From: JAFKFH01 sp017307375
GTDB taxonomy: Bacteria > Pseudomonadota > Alphaproteobacteria > Ferrovibrionales > Ferrovibrionaceae
Direction: 5' to 3'
NCBI GenBank assembly: GCA_965229335.1
Contig: OZ245874.1
Span: 806,001 to 870,000 of the forward strand
Length of the DNA stretch: 64,000 nt
Below are positions 24,319-33,355 of this stretch, one piece after another (position 1 is the stretch's first letter; each line of letters begins with the position of its first letter). The translations under genes and the position numbers were made by a program. The notes below the pieces were generated by a model. It was not told where the DNA came from. It was given only the letters and a program-made list of their open reading frames with translations, and did no database searches.

Positions 24319-25515
24319 TCACGCGATCTTCACCAGGGTGATCTTGCCGGCCTTCACCTGCTCGTAGCGGAACTGGCAGTCGGCGATGTCACCGATATCG
24401 GTGAAGTCGCAAGGGCCGGAGGCGCCGTCGTAGTCGACGGCCTTGCCGGCCGCGATCGCCTTAAGCCCGTCGACCGCGTTGTCGACGACCACGCCGCCCT
24501 TCGACTGGGCGACCTTGCGGATGTTGTCCTTGATCGCGGTGCCGCTGGCCTGGCCGGCGGCCGCGATCGCCATGATGATCAGGTTGGTCTCGTCATAGAC
24601 CTGGGTCGTGTAGGGATCGGGGTTGGCCACGCCGATCAGCTTGACCAGCCGTTCGTAGGCTTTCGAGCCTTCGGCCGGCGAGGGCGAGATCGTATAGATG
24701 CCCTCGACCGCCTCGGCCGGCACGCCGTCGACCAGCTTCTGGTTGACCGAATAGCCGAAGGCGACGACGAGGCCCTTGTAGCCGGCACGATAGAGATCCT
24801 TGACCAGCACGGTGGTGTCGGGCGTGTAGCCGCCCAGCACCAGCGCGTCGGGCTTGAAGCGCAGCGCCTCGTCGATCTCCGAGCGGTAGGACGGCTTCTT
24901 GTCGTCGTAGACCAGCGAGCCGACCTCGCCCCCGCCCTTCTTGACCGCGGCGGTGATGTTGTCCAGCTGGCTCTGGAAGAACGGGGTCTGCGGCGACAGG
25001 AAGAAGACCCGCTTGGCGCCCTGGGCCAGCGCGAACTCGCCGAACTTGCGGCCCTGCAGCGTGGTGTTGGGCTGGGTGCGGATCAGATAGCCCTGGTGCG
25101 GCAGCAGGGTGATCGCGTCGGCGCCCGACACGGTCGCCAGGAACGTCTTCGATTCCCAGCACAGCGGCGCCACCGCCGTCGTCACCGCCGACGACCAGGT
25201 GCCGATGATCGCGACCACCTTGTCGACGTCGATCAGCTTGCGGGCCGCGCGCACGCCGGCTTCCGGATTGGTCTGGTCGTCTTCGGAGATCAGCTCGATC
25301 TTGCGGCCGAGCACGCCGCCGGCGGCATTGACCTCGTCGACCACCGCCTTGGCCGCCTTGACCATCACCGGGCCATAGGGGCCGCCGGCGCCGGTCAGCG
25401 GGGTGAGGGTGGCAAGCCGGATCGGCTCGCCCTGCGCCAGGCTGAGAGGGGGCAGGGCCAGGGTACCGGCCAGCGCGGCGGTGCTGCCCAGCAGCATGCG
25501 TCGTGAAATCACCAT
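24319..25515 (-). CDS. livK: Branched-chain amino acid-type ABC substrate-binding protein (LivK-like)
   Basis: Periplasmic binding protein of 398 residues with an Arg-Arg signal (SRRMLLGSTAALAGTLALPPLSLAQG). The mature part begins PIRLATLTPLTGAGGPYG, the usual start of the Leu/Ile/Val-binding family, with VNAAGGVLGRKIELISEDDQTNPEAGVRAARKLI following. The ATG at 25515 has GGAGG about 6 bp upstream; an in-frame start at 25545 is less likely because it lengthens the signal with charged residues. The ligand is unknown. Being the third transporter gene of the operon, it lies between the ATPase and permease genes. Confidence 0.88.
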   Translation of the reverse strand: MVISRRMLLGSTAALAGTLALPPLSLAQGEPIRLATLTPLTGAGGPYGPVMVKAAKAVVDEVNAAGGVLGRKIELISEDDQTNPEAGVRAARKLIDVDKVVAIIGTWSSAVTTAVAPLCWESKTFLATVSGADAITLLPHQGYLIRTQPNTTLQGRKFGEFALAQGAKRVFFLSPQTPFFQSQLDNITAAVKKGGGEVGSLVYDDKKPSYRSEIDEALRFKPDALVLGGYTPDTTVLVKDLYRAGYKGLVVAFGYSVNQKLVDGVPAEAVEGIYTISPSPAEGSKAYERLVKLIGVANPDPYTTQVYDETNLIIMAIAAAGQASGTAIKDNIRKVAQSKGGVVVDNAVDGLKAIAAGKAVDYDGASGPCDFTDIGDIADCQFRYEQVKAGKITLVKIA

Positions 25516-25541
25516 GAACGCCTCCTTCTCATCTTTTCGGG

Positions 25542-26252
25542 TCACGCGCCGCCCAGGAACAGGCGGCGGATTTCGGGGTCTTCGGCAAGGTCGGGACCGC
25601 GGCCTTCCGCGGCATTGCGGCCGGCGACCAGCAGGTAGCCGCGGGTCGAGATGGCCAGCGCCTCCAGCGCATGCTGCTCGACCATCAGCACCGCGAGGCC
25701 GGAACGGTTGAGGTCGACGATCGCGGCGAACAGTTCGTCCGCCGCCTTGGGCGACAGGCCGGCCGACGGTTCGTCGAGCAGCAGGATCTTCGGCTCGGTC
25801 ATCAGTGCCATGGCCAGGCCCAGGATCTGGCGCTGGCCGCCCGACAGGGTGCGGGCCAGCGCCCGCCGCTTGGCGGCTAGCACGGGGTAGCGGGCATAGA
25901 TCGCCTCGGCGCGCGCCTTCGCCGCCTTCGGCTCGAGGAAGCCGGAGACGTCGAGGTTCTCGGCCACCGTCATCGCGCCGAACACGTTGCGCTCCTGCGG
26001 CATGAAGGCGAGACCGGCCCGCGCCCGGCCGATCGCGTCGTCCGACGAGACATCGCGGCCGTCGAGCACCAGCCGGCCTTCGGCCATGGGAACCAGGCCG
26101 GCGACCACCTTCAGCAACGTCGACTTGCCGGCACCGTTGGGACCGATGATGGTCACGATCTCGCCGGGCTCGACGCGCAGACCGGCCCCTTTCAGGATCT
26201 GTTCGGCCGCCCCGTAGCCGGCGACGATGCCCTGCGCTTCCAGCAGGCTCAA
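25542..26252 (-). CDS. livF: Branched-chain amino acid-type ABC ATPase (LivF), TTG start
   Basis: ATPase of 236 residues. Walker A is GPNGAGKST near 38-46, the signature LSGGQRQILGLAMALM, Walker B ILLLDEPSAGLSPKA, and MVEQHALEAL near the end is typical of LivF. The start is read as TTG at 26252, giving SLLEAQGIVAGYG. It has GGGAGG at good spacing and a 4-bp overlap with the LivG stop, whereas upstream in-frame codons are antisense-like sequence inside livG. It acts with LivG on the cytoplasmic face of the importer. Confidence 0.88.
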   Translation of the reverse strand: MSLLEAQGIVAGYGAAEQILKGAGLRVEPGEIVTIIGPNGAGKSTLLKVVAGLVPMAEGRLVLDGRDVSSDDAIGRARAGLAFMPQERNVFGAMTVAENLDVSGFLEPKAAKARAEAIYARYPVLAAKRRALARTLSGGQRQILGLAMALMTEPKILLLDEPSAGLSPKAADELFAAIVDLNRSGLAVLMVEQHALEALAISTRGYLLVAGRNAAEGRGPDLAEDPEIRRLFLGGA

Positions 26253-27013
26253 TGCCGCCTCCCGAGATAGGCTTCCTGGACCCGCAGGTCGGCCGCGACC
26301 TCGGCGAAGGCGCCCGTGGTCAGGCTGCGTCCCTCGGCCATGACGATGACCGGGTCGCACAGCCGGCCGATCAGCGCCATGTCGTGTTCGATCAGGCAGA
26401 TGGTGATGCCGTCGGCCTGCAGCGCGCGCAGGTGGTCGGCAATCTCGCCGGTCAGGGTCGGATTGACGCCGGCCATCGGTTCGTCCAGCAGGATCATCCG
26501 CGGCTCGGCCATCAGGGCGCGGCCGATCTCGACCAGCTTCTTCTGGCCGCCCGACAATGCGGTCACCGGGTTGTCGATCACATGGTCGAGCCGGAGCCGG
26601 CGGGCGATGCCCCAGGCCCGCTCGGCCAGTTCGGCCTCGCGCCGCCGCGCGGCCGTGCCGCCCAGCAGGCCGGCCAGCAGACCTTCGCCCGGCTGGCGCG
26701 GGCCATAGAGCATCAGGTGCTGGAACACCGACATCTTGGGAAAGCCGCGGGCCAGCTGGAAGGTGCGGACCAGGCCGGCCGCGGCCAGCAGGTCGGGGCG
26801 CAGCCCGGTGATGTCCCGGCCGGCGAAGGCGACGCTGCCGGCATCGGGCCGATACAGGCCGGACACGACGTTGAACAACGTCGACTTGCCGGCCCCGTTC
26901 GGTCCGATCAGCCCGGTGATGGTACCGGCCGGCACCGCCAGGTCGACCCCGCGCAGCGCGGCGACGCCATAGAAGCTGCGCGCGATGCCGGCGACGTGCA
27001 GAAGGGCGCTCAT
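26249..27013 (-). CDS. livG: Branched-chain amino acid-type ABC ATPase (LivG)
   Basis: ATPase of 254 residues. Walker A GPNGAGKST is near 35-43, the signature LSGGQKKLVEIGRALM, and Walker B MILLDEPMAGVNPTL is the LivG form; CLIEHDMALIGRLCD follows. ATG at 27013 gives SALLHVAGIARSFYG, the expected N-terminus, and overlaps the TetR stop by 4 bp. This makes TetR the coupled gene ahead of the transporter. Upstream in-frame codons lie inside tetR and are rejected. Confidence 0.9.
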   Translation of the reverse strand: MSALLHVAGIARSFYGVAALRGVDLAVPAGTITGLIGPNGAGKSTLFNVVSGLYRPDAGSVAFAGRDITGLRPDLLAAAGLVRTFQLARGFPKMSVFQHLMLYGPRQPGEGLLAGLLGGTAARRREAELAERAWGIARRLRLDHVIDNPVTALSGGQKKLVEIGRALMAEPRMILLDEPMAGVNPTLTGEIADHLRALQADGITICLIEHDMALIGRLCDPVIVMAEGRSLTTGAFAEVAADLRVQEAYLGRRH

Positions 27014-27645
27014 GCCCGCACCCGCTTCGAAACCGGCCGGCCGGCCAGCAGCCGGTGCAGGTTGTCCTTCCAGAAATCCAGCATGCCCGCGAAATACTCG
27101 GGGTCCTTGCGCAGCACGGTCTGGGCGACCATGCCGCGGATCAGACACATCGTGGAATTGAACATCACGCGCGCCTCGGCGATGTCGGTGCCGGTATGCG
27201 CCGCGACATGCGCCCAGATCTCGTCCAGCGCGTTGTGGAATTCCCGCGTCACCTCGGCCAGGCGGTCGCCGAACGGCGGGTTGTGGCGGGCCTCGGGCAG
27301 GAATTCGAGGGTCGTGTAGAACAGCCGGTCAGACATCAGCGCCCACAGGTAGTCGACGATGGCGTTGACGTCGTCGCGCCCGTCCAGCGTCTCGGCGAAG
27401 CGCCGCAGATCGGCGGTGACCCCGCGCAGCTGGCGCTGGATCGCCTGGACGACGATGTCTTCCTTGTTGGCGAAATGATGGGTCAGCGCCCCCCGCGACA
27501 CCCCGGCCGCGGCCGCGATCTCGTTCGTGGTCAGGCGCACGTAGCCGCGCGTGAACAGCAGCTCGATGGTCGCATCGAGCAATTGACCCTGCGTCTCGGC
27601 GCTGCGCTGTTCCTGCGTGCGCCGGGCATCCACCCGTTTTTTCAT
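27010..27645 (-). CDS. TetR family regulator heading the importer genes
   Basis: Regulator of 211 residues. The HTH is at about 12-60 (LLDATIELLFTRGYVRLTTNEIAAAAGVSRGALTHHFANKEDIVVQAI), followed by a helical ligand domain (FHNALDEIWAHVAAHTGTDIAEARVMFNSTM). It overlaps livG by 4 bp and follows an amidohydrolase gene by 69 bp. It most likely controls the transporter/amidohydrolase operon in response to the imported compound or a product (inference). Confidence 0.87.
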   Translation of the reverse strand: MKKRVDARRTQEQRSAETQGQLLDATIELLFTRGYVRLTTNEIAAAAGVSRGALTHHFANKEDIVVQAIQRQLRGVTADLRRFAETLDGRDDVNAIVDYLWALMSDRLFYTTLEFLPEARHNPPFGDRLAEVTREFHNALDEIWAHVAAHTGTDIAEARVMFNSTMCLIRGMVAQTVLRKDPEYFAGMLDFWKDNLHRLLAGRPVSKRVRA

Positions 27646-27714
27646 GGTCGTCTCCCAACGCCCACGAGCATTTCAGCACGTCACAAACAAACAGACAAGA
27701 ATGTTTTTTTCTTA
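27646..27714. promoter_or_regulatory. AT-rich gap ahead of tetR-liv operon
   Basis: A 69-bp gap that is strikingly AT-rich for this genome (runs of A/T and repeated GTTT/AAAC units) between amidohydrolase B and tetR, both leftward. It is the best promoter/operator candidate for the tetR-livGFKHM-GAF-pot operon. I see no clean palindrome. Confidence 0.4.
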
Positions 27715-28950
27715 TCACGCCAAGGCGCGCTTGTAGAACCGGCCGCCCTTCATGATCGCGGAAAGATGGGCGCCCTGTTCCTGCAACAGGTTCAGATCCT
27801 GATACGGATTGCCGTCGACCACCAGCAGATCGGCATGGGCGCCGGCGACGATTTCGCCCAGCTGGCCTTCCTGGCGCAGCAGCCGCGCGTTGGTGACCGT
27901 GGCGGAATGGATGACTTCCTGCGGGGTCAGCACCTCGGCGCGGATCTGGAACTCGCGCGACTGGTCGTCCTGCAACTGGCCCAGCAAATCCGAGCCGAAG
28001 GCGATCTCGACGCCCGCGGCCTTGCACAACTCAAGCGAGCGCAGACCGGCCTCGAGCACCTTTTCGTTCTTCGCGAGGCTGTAGGGCGACAGGCCGTATT
28101 CCGCCCCGCGCCGCTTCATGGCGTCATAGGCGACCAGGGTCGGCACGATGAAGGCGCCCCGGGCCGCCATCATCGCGGCGGCCTCGGCATCGATCAGGTT
28201 GCCGTGCTCGATCGTGCGCACCCCGGCCGCGACTGCCCGCTTGATCGCGGCGGCGGTGTAGGCGTGTGCCGCGACGTAGGCGCCCCAGTTCGTTGCCTCC
28301 TCGCAGGCGGCCTCGATCTCGTCGATGCGGAACTGCAGCGCCTCGAGCGGGTCGGACTGCGAGGCGACGCCGCCCGAAACCATGATCTTGATGAAGTCGG
28401 CCCCCTTGCGCAGTTCGTCGCGCACCGCACGCAGCATCTCGGGCACGCCGTCGACGATCCGGGCGGTATAATGCAGGCCGTTGCAGCAGGGATGTTCCAG
28501 CACCGACTGCGTCGGCTTGCGGAAGTCGCCATGGCCGCCGGTCTGGCTGATCGCCATGCCGGCGACATAGAGGCGGGGCGAATCGACCAGGCCGGTCTCG
28601 GCGGCGATCTTCATGCCGCGGTCGCCGCCCCCGGTGTCGCGCACTGTCGTGAAGCCGCGCGTGAGCATGTTGCGCATGTTGACCGACGCCTTGGCCGAGG
28701 CGAGCGTCAGCGGCATCGCCTCCAGCAGGGCGATGTTCACTTCCGACAGGAAGATATGGATATGCGCGTCGATCAGCCCGGGCATCAGCGTGCGCCCGCC
28801 CAGGTCGATGCGGGTCGCGGCCGCGGCGGCGATCGGGCGGTCGGAAACCTCGGCGATGCGGCCGTCCTCCACCAGCACCTCGATGCCGTCGCGGATTTCG
28901 CCGGCGCGCGGGTCGAGCACGCGACCGCCATGGAACAGGAATGATGCCAT
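27715..28950 (-). CDS. Imidazolonepropionase-like amidohydrolase B (peptidase M38 type)
   Basis: Protein of 411 residues, clearly paralogous to the enzyme at 16960-18186. Shared motifs in order: LMPGLIDAHIHIF, TRGFTTVRDTGGGD, AISQTGGHGDFR, FIKIMVSGGVASQSDP (likely metal-bridging Lys), VAAHAYTAAAIKRAV, IEHGNLID and AFGSDLLGQL. These are the metal and catalytic positions of the amidohydrolase superfamily, including Xaa-Pro-type dipeptidases. ATG 28950 is preferred over 28998, because the conserved region starts with SFLFHGGRVLDP and GAGGG lies upstream. It is transcribed toward tetR. With its paralogue it brackets the importer operon. Confidence 0.82.
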   Translation of the reverse strand: MASFLFHGGRVLDPRAGEIRDGIEVLVEDGRIAEVSDRPIAAAAATRIDLGGRTLMPGLIDAHIHIFLSEVNIALLEAMPLTLASAKASVNMRNMLTRGFTTVRDTGGGDRGMKIAAETGLVDSPRLYVAGMAISQTGGHGDFRKPTQSVLEHPCCNGLHYTARIVDGVPEMLRAVRDELRKGADFIKIMVSGGVASQSDPLEALQFRIDEIEAACEEATNWGAYVAAHAYTAAAIKRAVAAGVRTIEHGNLIDAEAAAMMAARGAFIVPTLVAYDAMKRRGAEYGLSPYSLAKNEKVLEAGLRSLELCKAAGVEIAFGSDLLGQLQDDQSREFQIRAEVLTPQEVIHSATVTNARLLRQEGQLGEIVAGAHADLLVVDGNPYQDLNLLQEQGAHLSAIMKGGRFYKRALA

Positions 28951-29028
28951 TGCCCGCAACCCTCGCTTCCTTGCCTTGTCTTTGGATACAGTATCCATCG
29001 ACTACGCGGCGGCGCAAGCGGGAAGGGT

Positions 29029-30210
29029 TCAGCCGGCCAGACGGGTTTCGGTTGCCGCGAACACCACGCGGTTGCGGCCGGCGGTCTTGGCGCGATAGAG
29101 CGCGGCATCGGCTGCCGCGATCAGATCCCTGACGCTGCGCCCGTCGCTGCCGAAATGGGCGACGCCGAGCGAGATGCTGACGTTGAGCGAGAGATCACCG
29201 ACGATGCAAGGCGATCCGGCAACGGCGGTGCGCAGCCGCTCGGCCACCGCCATCGTGTCGCCGGGCGCCAGCCCGGGCAGCACGACGCAGAATTCCTCGC
29301 CGCCATAGCGGCCGAACAGGTCGACCGGCCGCAAGGTGGCGCGGGCACGCTCGACCACCTGGGTCAGGATCGCGTCGCCGGCGGCATGGCCGTAGGTGTC
29401 GTTGAGCGGCTTGAAGTGATCGATGTCGATCATCATGACGGCGAGGTCGGCGGCGCTGCGCTCGCTGCGGACGACCTCGCGTTCGGCCAGTTCGAGCAGC
29501 GCGCGGCGGTTGTAGCAGCCGGTCAGGGCATCGATCGCGGCCAGCCGGTTCAGGTCGGTCTGCAGCCGCCGCGTGGTCAGCAGGATGAACAGCGTCGACG
29601 ACAGGACGAGGGCCACGACGAATTCGAAGAACAATACATGCTGAAACAGGTTGGCGACATGCAGCGACCCCAGCGGCGGCGCGGCAAGGACCAGCGCCAC
29701 CCTGGCGGCCAGGAAGGCGGCGTGAAAGAGGTGCAGGCCGGCCGCGATCATGGCGACTTCGCGCATGCCCTCGCTGGACAGGCCGAACGTCATCAGTCGC
29801 CACGCCGACAGCAGGGCGATGACGCTATTGACGCTCGAGATCAGCGCCGAGCGCAGCGGCGCCGGTGCACCGATCGCCAGCAGCAGGGCGAAGCCGCCTG
29901 CCACCAGCCCGAGCAGCCCGAGGCTCAGCGAAATCTGCGGACGCTGGCCGGTAAAGCGGTTGATCCCGTGCAGGGCGAACAGATATCCGCCGGCGGTCGT
30001 CGTATTGCCGGCGATGATCGACAGCGTCTCCGGCATCTGGGGCCGCAGGATCAGTGTCAGGATGGCGACCGTCTGCAGCAGGTTCGCCGCGATCCAGCTG
30101 GGAACGCCGGGATAATCGCCGTGGATGCGCCACAGCAGGGCCATCGCCCCGGCCATCGCCAGCGACATCACGGCGAGCACGACACTGAGCGTGCCGGTAT
30201 CGAGCATCAT
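29029..30210 (-). CDS. Membrane-bound diguanylate cyclase (GGDEF)
   Basis: Protein of 393 residues with about seven hydrophobic segments in the first 215 residues and a C-terminal GGDEF domain (about 225-390; AAIDALTGCYNRRALLELAEREV then DIDHFKPLNDTYGHAAGD). The active-site loop is intact (RYGGEEF), and RPVD sits five residues before it, giving a normal product-inhibition I-site. It should make cyclic di-GMP from GTP at the inner membrane; the ligand of the N-terminal sensor is unknown. ATG at 30210 (MM start) lies behind a GGTGGA stretch; 30246 is an alternative. It is flanked by gaps of 78 bp and about 190 bp, so it appears to be its own unit. Confidence 0.88.
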   Translation of the reverse strand: MMLDTGTLSVVLAVMSLAMAGAMALLWRIHGDYPGVPSWIAANLLQTVAILTLILRPQMPETLSIIAGNTTTAGGYLFALHGINRFTGQRPQISLSLGLLGLVAGGFALLLAIGAPAPLRSALISSVNSVIALLSAWRLMTFGLSSEGMREVAMIAAGLHLFHAAFLAARVALVLAAPPLGSLHVANLFQHVLFFEFVVALVLSSTLFILLTTRRLQTDLNRLAAIDALTGCYNRRALLELAEREVVRSERSAADLAVMMIDIDHFKPLNDTYGHAAGDAILTQVVERARATLRPVDLFGRYGGEEFCVVLPGLAPGDTMAVAERLRTAVAGSPCIVGDLSLNVSISLGVAHFGSDGRSVRDLIAAADAALYRAKTAGRNRVVFAATETRLAG

Positions 30211-30402
30211 TCCACCACCGCCCCGGTCCAGACCGATGCCCGCCATGCGGACATTGGTCTGAATCTCATGCAGCCGCCGTTATTCCGGCGCTTGCCACGT
30301 GGGACCTGCGCCCAATATCCGGCCGGCCCGCCTCCTGGCTGCACAACTATCCCGGCAGATCATGGCGGTGCAATGGCAATTATACAGCGAGGCGGCGGCG
30401 GA

Positions 30403-31272
30403 TCAGCCGAGGTAGAGCGGTTCGACCACCCCTGGGACGTCGACCTGCAAGGCGAACAGCGATCCGGACAATGGCGATCGGGCGAGCAGCTCGGGCTTGC
30501 GGTTGACCCGTAGCGAGGTGACGTAGAGCGTCTTCAGGTCGGGCCCGCCGAACGCCATCATCGTCGGCCACAGGCTTGGCACCTCGACCGTGCGCTCGAC
30601 CGTCCCGTCGGGGCGGAAGCGCAAGAGGCGGCCGGCATCGACCGCGGCCACCCAGTAGTGATCTTCGGCATCGATCGCCGCACCATCGGGCCGGCCCTGG
30701 TCGGGGGTGAGGGTGGCGAACACCGACCGTTCGGACAGCGTGCCGCTGGCGGGATCGAGCCGGGATCGCCAGATGGTGCGGGCCGGCGAGTCGGCGTGGT
30801 AGCACCATTGCCCGTCGGTCGAGAAGGCCAGGCCGTTCGACAGCGTGATGCCCTCGACCACCGTGGTCAGCATCCGGTCATGGCCGAGGCGGAATAGCGC
30901 GGCGGCGGGGCGGTCGCGCGGCTCGTACATCGACCCGACCCAGAACCGTCCCATGCGGTCGCACCGGCCGTCGTTGAAGCGGGTATCGGCGGGATCGTAG
31001 GGCGCCCGCACCAGCAGATGCATCTGTTCGCCGACCGGATCGAAGCGGTAGAGCCCCGAGCGCATGGCCAGGACCAGCCGCCCGTCACGGCACAGCGCGA
31101 AGGAGCCGATCGCCTCGGGCAGCCGCCATTCCTGACGCGCGCCGCTTTCGGGATGGTAGCGGTTCAGGCTGGGGGCGGCGATGTCGACGAACCACAGCGT
31201 CGCGGTCTCGGGCTCCCACACCGGGCATTCCAGCAGGCCGCCCCGGATGCCGCCGACGACCTCGGCGCTCAT
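30403..31272 (-). CDS. SMP-30/gluconolactonase family sugar lactonase
   Basis: Six-bladed propeller lactonase of 289 residues. Metal-site motifs are present: LLECPVWEP (Glu15), GITLSNGLAFS (Asn near 145) and GRPDGAAIDAEDHYW (Asp near 197). The family hydrolyses aldonolactones such as glucono-, xylono- or arabinono-lactone with a divalent metal. It is the last gene of a sugar ABC importer operon, overlapping the ATPase stop by 4 bp. No 6-phosphogluconolactonase gene is seen beside zwf and edd, so this enzyme may serve the oxidative use of the imported sugar. Whether it accepts phosphorylated lactones is unknown. Confidence 0.87.
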   Translation of the reverse strand: MSAEVVGGIRGGLLECPVWEPETATLWFVDIAAPSLNRYHPESGARQEWRLPEAIGSFALCRDGRLVLAMRSGLYRFDPVGEQMHLLVRAPYDPADTRFNDGRCDRMGRFWVGSMYEPRDRPAAALFRLGHDRMLTTVVEGITLSNGLAFSTDGQWCYHADSPARTIWRSRLDPASGTLSERSVFATLTPDQGRPDGAAIDAEDHYWVAAVDAGRLLRFRPDGTVERTVEVPSLWPTMMAFGGPDLKTLYVTSLRVNRKPELLARSPLSGSLFALQVDVPGVVEPLYLG

Positions 31273-32042
31273 TGCAGCAACTCCCGGTCGCGCGACGATA
31301 GCTGTGAAGGCAGCTTGCCCAGGATGATCATGCCGAGCACGTCGTCCTTCGAGACGCTGTCGGTGGTGCAGGTGCCGACGACGCGGCCGTTCTTCATCAC
31401 GGTCACCCGATCGGACAGGTCGAAGACGTCGTGCAGGTCGTGGCTGATCAGGAAGATGCCGATGCCCTCGGCCTTCAGCCGCTTGACCAGGTCGCCGACC
31501 TGGCGCGTTTCCTGCGGCCCCAGCGCGGCGCAGGGCTCGTCCATGATCAGGATGCGGGCATTGAACTGCAGCGCGCGGGCGATGGCGACCGATTGGCGCT
31601 GGCCGCCCGACAGGTTGCGCACCGGTTCCTTGAAGCGCACGAAATTCGGGTTCAGCCGCTTCATCACCTGGCGGGCGGCCTGTTCCATCGCACCGTCGTC
31701 GAGCGTGCCCCAGGGCGTCATGATCTCGCGCCCGAGGAAGATGTTCCCGGCGGCATCCAGATTGTCGGCCAGGGCGAGGGTCTGGTAGATCGTCTCGATG
31801 CCGTGGGTGCGGGCATCGCGCGGGCTGTCGATCGTCACCGGGGTGCCGGCCACGCGGACCTCGCCGTCGGTGGCACGGTAGGCGCCGGACAGGATCTTGA
31901 TCAGGGTCGACTTGCCGGCGCCGTTATGGCCGAGCAGGCCCACGACCTCGCCCGGCTGCAGGTCGATGCTGACGTCGTCGACGGCCTTGATGCCGCCGAA
32001 ATGGATCGAGATGTTCTTCATCTCGACGAGCGGGGTGGTCAT
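31269..32042 (-). CDS. Sugar ABC transporter ATPase, single-domain
   Basis: ATPase of 257 residues with Walker A GHNGAGKST near 37, signature LSGGQRQSVAIARAL, and Walker B ILIMDEPCAALGP (Cys where most have Thr). It has one nucleotide-binding domain only, unlike two-domain XylG/RbsA, so it resembles FrcA-type sugar ATPases that act as homodimers. ATG 32042 is preferred, because the GGGAGG site directly abuts the alternative ATG at 32051. It is encoded between the permease and the SMP-30 lactonase and energises the sugar importer. Confidence 0.88.
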   Translation of the reverse strand: MTTPLVEMKNISIHFGGIKAVDDVSIDLQPGEVVGLLGHNGAGKSTLIKILSGAYRATDGEVRVAGTPVTIDSPRDARTHGIETIYQTLALADNLDAAGNIFLGREIMTPWGTLDDGAMEQAARQVMKRLNPNFVRFKEPVRNLSGGQRQSVAIARALQFNARILIMDEPCAALGPQETRQVGDLVKRLKAEGIGIFLISHDLHDVFDLSDRVTVMKNGRVVGTCTTDSVSKDDVLGMIILGKLPSQLSSRDRELLQ

Positions 32043-32057
32043 CGCGTTCATCCTCCC

Positions 32058-33290
32058 TCAGCGCCGGCGGCGCTGATAGACATTGTCGAGCCAGACGGCC
32101 ACGACCAGCACGGCGCCGATGACGATGTTCTGCATCGGCGTCGGCAAGGCGACCAGCACCATGCCCGATTGCAGGCTCTGCATGATCAGCGCGCCGAGCA
32201 CGGCGCCCGAGATCGTGCCGGCACCGCCGCCCAGGCTGGTCCCGCCGATGACGGCGGCGGCGATGACCGAAAGTTCCAGCAGTTCACCGGTCGACGAGGC
32301 GCCGGCATTGAGCCGCGCAGTCTGCACCGACCCGGCCAGCCCGGCCAGCAGGCCGACCAGGCCGAAGATGAACAGCGTGATGCGGCGGACGTTGATGCCG
32401 GCGAGCAGCGCGGCCTCCGGGTTGCCGCCGATCGCCCAGACATAGCGGCCGAACCGGGTCGACCGCACCAGCCACGACATCGCCAGCACCACGCCGATCA
32501 GGATCAGGACCGGGATCGGAATGCCCTGCGACTGGTCGGTGCGCGGCCGGGTATAGGCGTTCATCACCAGCACGAAGCCGACGATCGCGGCGGCCAGCAC
32601 CGCGAAGACGACGATCTCGGCCCACAGCGCACGGACCGGGAAGCCCATCGCCGCGCGCCGCCGCCGCCGGGTGACGGTGCGGAAGGCCATGGCGGCGATG
32701 CCGGCCAGCCCGACGACCCAGGTCCAGGTCGCGCCGATCGAGCCGTTGATGCCGCCGCCGAGCAGCTGGAAGGTCTGGTCGAGCGGGGCGACGGTGGTGC
32801 CGTAGGTCACCCACCAGGCGAGGCCGCGGAAGACCAGCAGGCCGCCCAGCGTGACGATGAAGGCCGGCACGCCGCGATAGGCGATCCACCAGCCCTGGAA
32901 GCTGCCGATGCAGAAACCGAGCGCCAGGCCGCACAGCACCGTGACGATCCAGTTCCACGAGGCGCCGAGCGGGAAATACTGGACCTGCAGCACGGCGACG
33001 ACCATCGACAGGAAGCCCAGCACCGAACCGACCGACAGGTCGATATGGCGGGCGACGATGACCAGGACCATGCCGGTCGCCAGGATGCCGACCACCGAGG
33101 TCTGGACCGACAGGTTCCACAGGTTGCGCGGTGTCAGGAAGATGCCGCCGGTGATCACGTCGAAGCCGACCCAGATCACCGCGAGCGCGGCCAGCATGGC
33201 GACGAGGCGGGTGTCGAGCTCCAGCGCATCGAAGAACCCGCCGATCCCCCGCCGCTCGACCACCAGCCCGGTATCGGACGCTGTGTCCAT
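32058..33290 (-). CDS. Sugar ABC transporter permease (XylH-like)
   Basis: Permease of 410 residues with about ten or more hydrophobic helices. Family stretches VLVIVARHIDLSVGSVLGF, AWWVTYGTTVAPLDQTFQLLGGG and YVWAIGGNPEAALLAGINVRRITL are characteristic of XylH-type permeases for xylose or glucose. It is longer than RbsC-like permeases, as expected for this subfamily. A stem-loop lies in the 65-bp gap after the binding-protein gene, and the ATPase gene follows closely. Confidence 0.88.
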   Translation of the reverse strand: MDTASDTGLVVERRGIGGFFDALELDTRLVAMLAALAVIWVGFDVITGGIFLTPRNLWNLSVQTSVVGILATGMVLVIVARHIDLSVGSVLGFLSMVVAVLQVQYFPLGASWNWIVTVLCGLALGFCIGSFQGWWIAYRGVPAFIVTLGGLLVFRGLAWWVTYGTTVAPLDQTFQLLGGGINGSIGATWTWVVGLAGIAAMAFRTVTRRRRRAAMGFPVRALWAEIVVFAVLAAAIVGFVLVMNAYTRPRTDQSQGIPIPVLILIGVVLAMSWLVRSTRFGRYVWAIGGNPEAALLAGINVRRITLFIFGLVGLLAGLAGSVQTARLNAGASSTGELLELSVIAAAVIGGTSLGGGAGTISGAVLGALIMQSLQSGMVLVALPTPMQNIVIGAVLVVAVWLDNVYQRRRR

Positions 33291-33314
33291 CGTGAAAGCA
33301 CTCCCCAGTCAGCG

Positions 33315-33339
33315 GCGGGGACGGCGGTGCCGTCCCCGC
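33315..33339. other. Intra-operon stem-loop after the sugar-binding protein gene
   Basis: Perfect 11-bp stem GCGGGGACGGC (33315-33325) and GCCGTCCCCGC (33329-33339) with a GGT loop, between the binding-protein stop and the permease start. On the transcribed strand no T-run follows, so it is more likely an mRNA 3'-protecting structure that raises binding-protein levels over permease than a full terminator. Confidence 0.6.
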
Positions 33340-33355
33340 TCGTTATTATAGGTAC

